From Parcubacteria group bacterium GW2011_GWA2_47_26 (lineage in GTDB: Bacteria > Patescibacteriota > Patescibacteriia > GWA2-47-26): 35,410 nt of DNA. The notes under the pieces are model-generated. The model had not been told where the DNA came from, did no database searches, and saw nothing but the letters and a program-made list of their open reading frames with translations. Location: NCBI GenBank assembly GCA_001001705.1, contig LCOG01000010.1, positions 1 to 35,410 on the forward strand, read 5' to 3'. This document shows, piece by piece, positions 14,249 to 20,697 of the stretch (within the stretch, counting starts at the first letter, position 1; each line of letters begins with the position of its first letter). The position numbers and the translations under genes were made by a program.

Positions 14249-16777
14249 CTACAATCCCCTCTCTCCCATGATCGGCCCTGCTGTTCTTTCCGTCTCTCCT
14301 AGTCGCGTTCTTTCCAAAATTTCCGCCTCCACAATCGTCCGATCCCGGCCATACTTAAGCCGAGAAAGCTGTTTCACTGCTTCAGCAATACGCGGATCGC
14401 CCTTAATCGGCGGATAAGTATGCATGTTGAACGGCTTTGTCGCTTGATTGTCCACTAATAATTTTAAGTAGGCCGTGAATTTTTCCACGTTAATCATGTC
14501 ATACTCATTAAAGACCGGGGCGAACTCTTTAGCCATTACCTCTGCATCTTCAACACCAATCCGGAAACTGACCTCTGTCCCGGCGTTCCCCAGCACGGCA
14601 TCGCGAATCTTAGTATCTTGACCAGTAACTAGTTGGCCCATATACTGGTGCGCAATAATAAGATTCAAGCGATATTTTCTCGCCTCTGATAAAATTGTCG
14701 CAATTGAATCAGTAATAAAGTTTTGAAATTCATCAATATAGAGATAGAAATCATGACGCTCTTCCTCTGGAAGATCTGCGCGGCCAAGCGCCGCCATTTG
14801 CAATTTAGATACAACAATCAAACCCAGCAAATTGGAATTAACCTCGCCAACCCGTCCTTTAGCCAAATTAACCAGCAAAACTTTTTTCTTGTCCATAACT
14901 TCGCGGATATCAAAACCCGAAGCCTGCTGGCCAATAATATTGCGCATCATGTTATTTTCAACAAATCGCCCAACTTTTGAGATCAAATACCCCAACATTT
15001 CCGATTTGTGAAAATCCGAAGTCTTGGCCATCTCTTTTTCCCAAAAAGCGCGAACCATCGGATCCTTGAGCTTGGCGACCCAATATTTTTGATAATCCGG
15101 ATCGGAAAACATGCGCGGAATTTCGGCAATCGTGCCGGTCTCATTCGGATCAGACATCAAAGTCAGCATGACATTGCGCATGTTATGCTCAAATATCGGC
15201 CCGATCATCTCTGGCGGAAAAAGTTTGTAAAAAATCGCGATCATTTCTTGGACAGCAAAATCCTTTTGCTCCTCGCGTTTTGCCTCCAGCATATTCAGTC
15301 CGACCGGCCGCTCAATATCCGAAGGGTCAAAAACAATCACATCGTCAATTCTTTCTTTTGGAATAGCGGCCAAAATATGGTCAATGAGATCGCCATGCGG
15401 ATCAACAACGCAAACACCCTCGCCATTTTTAATATCCTGAATAGCCATATTTTCAATCAGCACGGATTTACCGACCCCGGACTTACCAATAATATAAACG
15501 TGGCGGCGGCGATCCTCTTGTTTTATGTGAATCATAGTATCAAGGCCGCGATAGCGATTATAACCCAGTGTCAATCCTTCTTTTGGAATATTAACTGGCG
15601 CCGGCGCCTTGCGCGCAAGAAGCCACCGGATATTCGGAGTTTCGGTTGTCGGCAAAGGCAAATGCCACAAACTGGCCATCTCCTCGGAACCGACAGTTAA
15701 TTTGCGTTTCTCGCGAAAAGCGCGGTAAATAAAATCGCGAATCATAAAACGGGTAATCCAGGGATAGGATTTTGCCAAGCTATTTCCAAACTCATAAAGA
15801 CTGTATTGGGTAAAAGCATTCATGATATTTTTCAAATATTCATGCGCTTTTTCTTGAGTAGAGGAGGCGGCAATAACGCGGATATTAACATCCACGCCGG
15901 CTTTTGAGGCTTTTTCCTGAATTCCTTTTTGCATTTCCTGCTCCATGGGCGACAAAAATCGTTTGGAAGCCTCCTCCGGCGGCATTCCCTTTGGCCCATG
16001 TTTGGGTTTTAATACTTTCCAAATCTTCCAAGAAGAAGCCGAGCCGACAGCCTCGCCAACAGTCTTGCCTTTTTGCATCTCAATTGCCACTTTTGCCCCA
16101 AAATGTCTCCAGCCCTTTTTTGCCGAACGCACTATATACTGAACAACTACACCATCATTTTTCTCAATCGTGGAAAACGCGATAGTTAAAGCATCCAAGG
16201 GATCGGCCTCAAGTTTGCGATAACTTTTAAGCGGCAAAAATTGTTGCCTCTTAAAAGTTAAATAACCGCCGACAATGTGGCCTTGTGGAGTAAAAATATT
16301 GTAATCCTCGGTTTCTTCAATTTGGGCGTTAGAATAAAGCGCGTGCAATTGTTCTGTTATATAAGTTTTGTATTTCGGCGGAAGAGCAACATAAAAAGAA
16401 ACTAGCCCCTTATCCGCAACAATCTCAAATGAAAAAATATCGTTGTGCCCCAAAAGCCAAGTCAACATCCCCCACTGCGGCCGCAGACCTCCGATTGCGG
16501 CGAAAAGCTTTTCTCCCACGGCAATATCTTCTTGTATCTCCTGCAAAGTTTTGGCGCGTTCAGTCTCGCCTTTCTTTTCCGCCGCCTCTTTAGGAAGAGT
16601 AATCAGCAAAATCGTCTTTTTTACGCCAACAACCTTTTTATACCAGCGTTTAAGCAAAACCCGCGCTACCAAAAGAGCAACCAAAATCCCGCCGTAAAAA
16701 CCAATTAGGATTCCGGCCGTAATTAAATCCGAAGAAGGTATTTCCGGAGGCGAGATATTTAAAGCAAGTTGAAACAT
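14249..16777 (-). CDS. VirD4/TraD-HerA-like ATPase, membrane-anchored
   Basis: This is an 842-residue P-loop ATPase of the FtsK/HerA/VirD4 group, widespread in Patescibacteria. It has one N-terminal membrane helix (residues ~18-45), a long N-terminal region without a recognisable motif, then the ATPase core: Walker A GKSGVGKS near residues 430-437, VCVVDPHGDLIDHI, Walker B YLYIDEFQNF near residue 679, and RKYRLNLIIAHQYMGQL, typical of type IV secretion coupling proteins. Such proteins move DNA or protein across the membrane. No relaxase or VirB-like genes are in the window, so the substrate is unknown. It lies upstream of the methyltransferase and downstream of a Pro/Glu-rich protein, probably one operon. 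Confidence 0.9.
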   Translation of the reverse strand: MFQLALNISPPEIPSSDLITAGILIGFYGGILVALLVARVLLKRWYKKVVGVKKTILLITLPKEAAEKKGETERAKTLQEIQEDIAVGEKLFAAIGGLRPQWGMLTWLLGHNDIFSFEIVADKGLVSFYVALPPKYKTYITEQLHALYSNAQIEETEDYNIFTPQGHIVGGYLTFKRQQFLPLKSYRKLEADPLDALTIAFSTIEKNDGVVVQYIVRSAKKGWRHFGAKVAIEMQKGKTVGEAVGSASSWKIWKVLKPKHGPKGMPPEEASKRFLSPMEQEMQKGIQEKASKAGVDVNIRVIAASSTQEKAHEYLKNIMNAFTQYSLYEFGNSLAKSYPWITRFMIRDFIYRAFREKRKLTVGSEEMASLWHLPLPTTETPNIRWLLARKAPAPVNIPKEGLTLGYNRYRGLDTMIHIKQEDRRRHVYIIGKSGVGKSVLIENMAIQDIKNGEGVCVVDPHGDLIDHILAAIPKERIDDVIVFDPSDIERPVGLNMLEAKREEQKDFAVQEMIAIFYKLFPPEMIGPIFEHNMRNVMLTLMSDPNETGTIAEIPRMFSDPDYQKYWVAKLKDPMVRAFWEKEMAKTSDFHKSEMLGYLISKVGRFVENNMMRNIIGQQASGFDIREVMDKKKVLLVNLAKGRVGEVNSNLLGLIVVSKLQMAALGRADLPEEERHDFYLYIDEFQNFITDSIATILSEARKYRLNLIIAHQYMGQLVTGQDTKIRDAVLGNAGTEVSFRIGVEDAEVMAKEFAPVFNEYDMINVEKFTAYLKLLVDNQATKPFNMHTYPPIKGDPRIAEAVKQLSRLKYGRDRTIVEAEILERTRLGETERTAGPIMGERGL

Positions 16778-16795
16778 AATATCATGGTCGCGTAT

Positions 16796-16829
16796 GTGGC
16801 TAGGTCACAAAGCTTTGTGACCTAGCCAC
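16796..16829. repeat. GTGGCTAGGTCAC palindrome (intergenic copy)
   Basis: This is a perfect palindrome with 17-bp arms, GTGGCTAGGTCACAAAG and its complement. It fills the gap between the 157-aa gene and the ATPase gene. Its outer 13 bp are identical to the copy inside the P-type ATPase gene (1961-1995); the centres differ. Confidence 0.9.
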
Positions 16830-16832
16830 ATT

Positions 16833-17306
16833 TTATGAACCCTTCTTCTCCTTTTCCTGCTCTGACAAAAAGAGTATCCTCTGCGTTTTAATAGCCGCTT
16901 CCTGTTCAATAAAAAATCTATTCACACCCGGCACCATTTTTAGCCAATTGATAATCAGTTTTAGAATCTTTTGAGCTTTAACTTTTGCTTGCTTCATCAT
17001 CTCGCGAATACTGCTCGCGACCTCCTCGCCTTTTGCTTTAAACTTCGGTTTTAACTCTGGGGGCAATTCGGCATAAACTGTATCCAAATCTTCAGCAAGG
17101 ATAGATTCAATTTGCTGCAATATCGGCTCTTTAATGGAAACTGCCGCAGGCGCCGGAGTCTGCGGCGCCAGTGCTGGTTTTTCAGGCATCTCTTTAGATG
17201 GCCGGGACGGTTTTTCAGGCATCTCTAATACCGGCGCCTCTTTAGGTGCTTCGGGCACTTTCTCAATCTCGGCCGGACTTGCCGGTAACTTTTCCTCGTT
17301 TGGCAT
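16833..17306 (-). CDS. Pro/Glu-rich hypothetical protein, partner of the VirD4-like ATPase
   Basis: I do not recognise a named family. The first ~55 residues are Pro-, Glu- and Lys-rich and probably disordered, with a repeated MPEKP motif (LEMPEKPSRPSKEMPEKPA). Residues ~60-150 are predicted helical, with an amphipathic stretch KILKLIINWLKMVPGVNRFF that might touch the membrane. The C-terminus is Lys-rich. Its start lies only about 3 nt after the predicted transcription start of a strong extended -10 promoter, so it may be translated from a leaderless mRNA. Position directly upstream of the VirD4-like ATPase suggests a shared function. Confidence 0.75.
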   Translation of the reverse strand: MPNEEKLPASPAEIEKVPEAPKEAPVLEMPEKPSRPSKEMPEKPALAPQTPAPAAVSIKEPILQQIESILAEDLDTVYAELPPELKPKFKAKGEEVASSIREMMKQAKVKAQKILKLIINWLKMVPGVNRFFIEQEAAIKTQRILFLSEQEKEKKGS

Positions 17307-17314
17307 ATACTTTA

Positions 17315-17347
17315 CATTATAGCATAGAACTCGGATATGCTATAATG
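17315..17347. promoter_or_regulatory. Divergent extended -10 promoters in a perfect inverted repeat
   Basis: CATTATAGCATA (17315-17326) and TATGCTATAATG (17336-17347) are exact inverted repeats. Each contains TGCTATAAT, an extended -10 box, one reading minus toward the 157-aa gene and one reading plus toward the corA-like gene. No -35 is obvious for either. Confidence 0.7.
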
Positions 17348-17362
17348 GAACTGTTGCCGAAT

Positions 17363-17434
17363 GTCATCCTGAGCGCAGCGAAGGATCCCGAGCATCTAGA
17401 ACATAACGGGATTCTTCACTTCGTTCAGAATGAC
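17363..17434. repeat. GTCATCCTGAG...CAGAATGAC palindromic repeat (corA leader)
   Basis: This 72-bp copy has GTCATCCTGAGCGCAGCGAA at one end and CTTCGTTCAGAATGAC at the other. It lies in the 5' untranslated region of the corA-like gene and is preceded by CTGTTGCCGAATG (17351-17363). Confidence 0.9.
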
Positions 17435-17477
17435 AATGGAAAAAAAATACATTTTGCAACAGTCCTATAATAACAAT

Positions 17478-18407
17478 ATGACTCCAACAACTATTCACAC
17501 TGTTGAAAATAAAAAATATAAATGGGTAAATGTTGTGCGCACCGGAGAAGAGGAGCTCCAATATCTGGAGAAAGCCTACGGCTTCCACCCCCTTGATCTA
17601 AAGGATTGCCTGCCACCGCTTCAGAGGCCCAAAGTAGTGCCGCGCCAAAACTATCTTTTTGCAATCTTTGTTTTTCCTGTATTTAATGGCCATTCACGCG
17701 AGATTGAACAGCATGAAGTTGACTTCTTCATCATGAAAGACCGTGTTATCACCGTTCATGATAACACCTTCGTTGATCTCAAAAATTTTTTCCAACTCAT
17801 GGAATTAAAACCCGATTACAAGCATGAAATTATGCGCTCACCCGCGCATTTTGTCTCCCAAATTCTCGATGAGCTATTTGATGCTTGCTTCCCCATGCTC
17901 TTTCATGTCTCAAACGATATAGATACTTTACGCGCGCAAGTCTTGCATGGCTACAGCCGCAAAACTGTTCATGAAATTCTGCGCTTAAAAAACAATGTCG
18001 CAGCTTTTCGCAAAACCATGCAGCCGCATCGCGACCTTTTAAGACGGGTCATGAATCTCCTGCCTAAATATATTAAAATGTCTCCTCTGGACCAGCACTT
18101 TTTTGATCGCCTTGTAGACCACACCAAAGAAATCTGGGACCATTTGGAAACCTACTACAATGCGATTGACGCTGTGCAAGATACCCACACCACTTTACTG
18201 CAATTCCGCCTTAACGAGATTATGAAAACCCTCACGATTTTTTCCATTATCATCCTGTCCCTAACTTTCTTTTCCAATCTATTCATTATAGAGGGAATCT
18301 CTACTCCCATCATTGGCAGTTACTTTGATTGGTGGGCAATTATAGGGCTAATGACCATTGGCACCCTCGCGGCTATCGGTATTTTCAAAAAGAAAAAATG
18401 GCTCTAA
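17478..18407 (+). CDS. CorA-like divalent metal ion transporter without a GMN motif
   Basis: The protein has the CorA architecture: an alpha/beta cytoplasmic N-terminus (LQYLEKAYGFHPLDLKDCL, RPKVVPRQNYLFAIFVFPVF, FFIMKDRVITVHD), long helices, and two C-terminal membrane helices ending in a basic KKKKWL tail. CorA proteins form pentameric Mg2+, Co2+ or Zn2+ channels. The selectivity-loop GMN signature, expected after the first helix, is absent; the loop reads IEGISTPIIGSYFDWW. The ion and direction are therefore uncertain. I chose the ATG at 17478; an upstream ATG at 17430 lies inside a palindromic repeat and adds 16 residues. It is driven by the plus-strand TATAAT at 17341. Confidence 0.85.
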   Translation: MTPTTIHTVENKKYKWVNVVRTGEEELQYLEKAYGFHPLDLKDCLPPLQRPKVVPRQNYLFAIFVFPVFNGHSREIEQHEVDFFIMKDRVITVHDNTFVDLKNFFQLMELKPDYKHEIMRSPAHFVSQILDELFDACFPMLFHVSNDIDTLRAQVLHGYSRKTVHEILRLKNNVAAFRKTMQPHRDLLRRVMNLLPKYIKMSPLDQHFFDRLVDHTKEIWDHLETYYNAIDAVQDTHTTLLQFRLNEIMKTLTIFSIIILSLTFFSNLFIIEGISTPIIGSYFDWWAIIGLMTIGTLAAIGIFKKKKWL

Positions 18408-18412
18408 AATAA

Positions 18413-18466
18413 TGTAACGACGGTCTTTAGGCCGCCATAACTGGCGACCTGAAGGTCGCCGCTACA
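18413..18466. repeat. TGTAGCGGCGAC-type hairpin pair between corA-like gene and cysS
   Basis: Two hairpins, GGTCTTTAGGCC-like and the perfect GGCGACC/GGTCGCC, lie between convergent genes and are bounded by TGTAAC and GCTACA. The cysS stop codon TAG is part of the repeat end. It may double as a terminator, though T tracts are missing. Confidence 0.65.
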
Positions 18467-20000
18467 TCCTCTTTTTCAAACGCGGGCCGAAAGCCGTATC
18501 CTCAACAATATAACCGCTCTCTTTAATCTGTGCGCGCAACTCATCAGCGCGTTTCCAGTCTTTTATTTTACGCGCGACCTCCCGCTCTTCCGCTAACTTC
18601 ATAACCCCATCCGGAATGACGGATTTTTTTACTGTACCCAATCCCAGACCCAGTACACTATCAATTTCCTGTAGAAATTTTAACACACCATCACATTTAG
18701 CCGCGGTGAACTGTGAACTGTGAACTGTGAACTTTCGGTTCACCCTGCGCACAAAAGAAAAAAGTACAGCGAGCGTTTTAGGCACATTGAGATCATCATC
18801 CAATGCGGAAATAAAATCTTGCCGGGCTTTTTTAATAAATTTCATAACTCCCCCATTCCCTCTTACCTTAAGAGGGGAATTTGAATTTTCTCCTCCCCGT
18901 GGGTTTTGGGGAGGTTGGGAGGGGTTACGAAGCCTCTCCACCAACTCATCTACCTTCATGAGCGCCGCCTGCGCGCTTTTAAGTCCACCAAAAGTAAAAT
19001 TCAACGTCTCGCGATAATGCGTGCTCACCAAAATATAACGGATGACCCTCGGCGTAAACCCGCGATCCAAAAGATTTTTTAGGGTGTAAAAATTCCCCAG
19101 CGATTTGGACATCTTTTTCCCGTCCACGAGCAAATGCTTAACATGCAACCAAAATCGCGCAAACTGCTTTCCGGTCGCCCCCTCTGACTGCGCAATTTCG
19201 CACTCATGATGCGGAAACTTATTATCCTCGCCGCCCGTATGAATATCAAGAGTCGCCCCCAAATACTTCATGGACATAGCCGAGCATTCCAAATGCCAAC
19301 CCGGGTATCCCCGCCCCCAAGGCGTCTCCCACTGCAAAACATGTTCCGGCTTATAAATCCAAAGCGCAAAATCATAGGGGTTGCGCTTTTCATGAATTAC
19401 TTCCGCCCGCGCGCCCGGAATCAAATCTTCTATCTTGTTGCCGGAAAGCTTTCCGTATTTTTTAAAAGTAGAAAGATCGTAATAGATGGAATAGCCGGGC
19501 ATAACTCCCCCTTCTCCCCCTCTTAATTTAAGAGAGGGTCGGGGGGCGTTATCCTCCAACACCTTATATGCATGCTTGCGCTTCAGCAATTTTTTAATTA
19601 GCTTAATCATCTCCGACACATGCTCGGTCGCGCGCGGATATTTAAATGCCGGCTTCACGCCCAAAATTTTTACATCCTCAAAAAAAGCTCCCTCATAGAA
19701 ACGCGCGATATCAGAAACGCTTTTCCCTTCACGCCGCATGGCTAAAATCATTTTGTCCTCGCCCTGATCCGCGTCCGTAGTCATGTGCCCCACATCCGTA
19801 ATATTCATCACCTGCTTAACTTTATATTTGCGATATTCAAGATACCGCCGCAAAATATCCGCAAACAAAAAAGAGCGCAAATTTCCGATATGCACAAAAT
19901 CATAAACCGTCGGCCCGCAATTATACATCGTCACCGCTTTATCTTTAAACGGCCGAAATACCTCCTTGCGCTTGGTGTAAGAATTATACAAACGCAACAT
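18462..20000 (-). CDS. cysS: Cysteinyl-tRNA synthetase
   Basis: CysRS charges tRNA-Cys. The class I motifs are clear: YNCGPTVYDFVHIGNLRSF (HIGH-type motif and first zinc Cys), HLECSAMSMKYLG and HHECEIAQSE (zinc ligands), and KKMSKSLGNF. The length of 512 is well above the usual ~460 because repeats are inserted in frame: a CCCTCCC-type palindrome at 19501-19551 (NAPRPSLKLRGGEGG), a longer one at 18844-18927, and a heptamer array at 18706-18733 (KFTVHSSQFT). All lie between motifs. The start lies 5 nt after the RelE-type toxin stop codon, so cysS appears to be read from the toxin-antitoxin promoter. A second, diverged copy of its first 15 codons lies beyond that module. Confidence 0.96.
   Translation of the reverse strand: MLRLYNSYTKRKEVFRPFKDKAVTMYNCGPTVYDFVHIGNLRSFLFADILRRYLEYRKYKVKQVMNITDVGHMTTDADQGEDKMILAMRREGKSVSDIARFYEGAFFEDVKILGVKPAFKYPRATEHVSEMIKLIKKLLKRKHAYKVLEDNAPRPSLKLRGGEGGVMPGYSIYYDLSTFKKYGKLSGNKIEDLIPGARAEVIHEKRNPYDFALWIYKPEHVLQWETPWGRGYPGWHLECSAMSMKYLGATLDIHTGGEDNKFPHHECEIAQSEGATGKQFARFWLHVKHLLVDGKKMSKSLGNFYTLKNLLDRGFTPRVIRYILVSTHYRETLNFTFGGLKSAQAALMKVDELVERLRNPSQPPQNPRGGENSNSPLKVRGNGGVMKFIKKARQDFISALDDDLNVPKTLAVLFSFVRRVNRKFTVHSSQFTAAKCDGVLKFLQEIDSVLGLGLGTVKKSVIPDGVMKLAEEREVARKIKDWKRADELRAQIKESGYIVEDTAFGPRLKKRM
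18706..18733. repeat. Heptamer tandem repeat GTGAACT x4, in frame in cysS
   Basis: Four perfect GTGAACT units in a row encode FTVHSSQFT in the C-terminal helical region of CysRS. Confidence 0.9.
18844..18927. repeat. CCCTCTTACCTTAAGAGGGG-type repeat, in frame in cysS
   Basis: The element starts ATAACTCCCCCATTCCCTC and ends GGGAGGGGTTAC. It contains an inner CCCCGTGGGTTTTGGGGAGG segment and encodes PSQPPQNPRGGENSNSPLKV, lengthening a CysRS loop. Confidence 0.8.
19501..19551. repeat. CCCTCTTAATTTAAGAGAGGG-type repeat, in frame in cysS
   Basis: The centre CTCTTAATTTAAGAG is palindromic, with C-rich and G-rich flanks and ATAAC/GTTAT ends. It encodes APRPSLKLRGGEGGVM just before PGYSIYYDLS. Confidence 0.8.
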
Positions 20001-20005
20001 AGCCG

Positions 20006-20269
20006 TTAAAACTCATCATAAATTGAGTGATCGCCAATGGAGTGAAACAGTACCCTATCTGCTTTAATAAATTCAAAAATCACTCTGTAGCGATAATCAA
20101 TATAAAACGACCAGAACCCTTTTAAGGCGCCAGTCAATTTATGCGTTTTAAGTCTTGGATCAAAGGAATCCCGCCTGAATATCTCTACGCGTTCTTCCAC
20201 TGCTCCCCGCAAATTGCGAGGCACTCTTTTCGCCTCACGCGCAAAACGCGACGTGTAAAACACCTCCAT
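20006..20269 (-). CDS. RelE/ParE-superfamily toxin (YafQ-like)
   Basis: This 87-residue basic protein has the RelE fold signature: FAREAKRVPRNLR in helix one, FDPRLKTHKLTGALKGFWSF and a C-terminal YRVIFEF...HSIGDHSIYDEF. LKTHKLTG followed by W-x-F-x-I-D-Y-R-Y-R-V is typical of the YafQ/RelE mRNA interferases that cut mRNA at the ribosome. The terminal His-x-x-Tyr pair (DHSIYDEF) fits the catalytic site. It lies 6 nt after the ribbon-helix-helix antitoxin gene and 5 nt before cysS, so all three are likely co-transcribed. Activity is inferred from the family. Confidence 0.88.
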   Translation of the reverse strand: MEVFYTSRFAREAKRVPRNLRGAVEERVEIFRRDSFDPRLKTHKLTGALKGFWSFYIDYRYRVIFEFIKADRVLFHSIGDHSIYDEF

Positions 20270-20275
20270 ACCCTC

Positions 20276-20491
20276 TTACCAGAGGCTTTTCATTGTCTTT
20301 AATATCTTGGCGCTACCGGTACGATACTCTTTCCTCCCCTTTTCTAAATCAATGGCGAGACGTCCTGCCAGCCATTCGCGGAGCAGATACCGAAAAAATT
20401 CGCTTTTTGAGGCGAAGTGCTTGTTTTTCAACTCGTTTTCAACAGCTTTAGTCAGTTGGGATGGGAGGGATATATTGATTACACTGCGCAT
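20276..20491 (-). CDS. Ribbon-helix-helix antitoxin (CopG/ParD-like)
   Basis: This 71-residue protein starts with a ribbon-helix-helix DNA-binding module: strand SVINISLPSQLTKAVENELK, then the second helix SKSEFFRYLLREWLAGRL. The Lys/Arg-rich C-terminus (residues 50-71) would wrap the toxin. It is the first gene of a toxin-antitoxin pair. A near-consensus promoter with two direct repeats (TGTATTACA on the plus strand) covering the -10 lies just upstream, which fits autorepression by the antitoxin or the complex. Confidence 0.88.
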   Translation of the reverse strand: MRSVINISLPSQLTKAVENELKNKHFASKSEFFRYLLREWLAGRLAIDLEKGRKEYRTGSAKILKTMKSLW

Positions 20492-20513
20492 ATATTTTAT
20501 GTTTATTAATTAC

Positions 20514-20550
20514 TGTATTACATTGTATTACACCACTAAAATTATGTCAA
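20514..20550 (-). promoter_or_regulatory. Toxin-antitoxin promoter with two operator repeats
   Basis: Minus strand: TTGACA (20545-20550), 17 nt, TACAAT (20522-20527). Two exact copies of the 9-mer TGTATTACA (plus-strand reading, 20514-20522 and 20524-20532) lie 10 bp apart, one helical turn, across the -10. It probably also drives cysS. Confidence 0.8.
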
Positions 20551-20577
20551 GCCGCCTGGAACAGTCTGAAACAATCC

Positions 20578-20622
20578 AAACACCTCCTCGCGCTTGGTGT
20601 AGGAATTATACAAACGCAGCAT
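20578..20622 (-). pseudogene. Orphan duplicate of the cysS 5' end
   Basis: The ATG at 20622 encodes MLRLYNSYTKREEVF, nearly the same as the CysRS N-terminus MLRLYNSYTKRKEVF, and then runs into unrelated codons and a TAA. The DNA differs at several positions from the real start at 20000. It lies on the far side of the toxin-antitoxin pair. Confidence 0.85.
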
Positions 20623-20642
20623 AACCAAAGTTTACCATCTAT

Positions 20643-20664
20643 AAAAGGGACGTTTATGCGTCCC
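20643..20664 (-). terminator. Terminator of the secreted-protein operon
   Basis: On the minus strand GGGACG CATAAA CGTCCC is a 6-bp stem followed by TTTTAT. It lies 35-50 nt beyond the stop codon of the last secreted-protein gene. Confidence 0.7.
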
Positions 20665-20697
20665 CGTATGACTAACTTAATTCTATACAACAACCCG

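Noticed and set aside
14249-16777. Conjugative element around the VirD4-like ATPase
   Set aside because: No relaxase, VirB or integrase genes nearby; this ATPase type is chromosomal and common in Patescibacteria.
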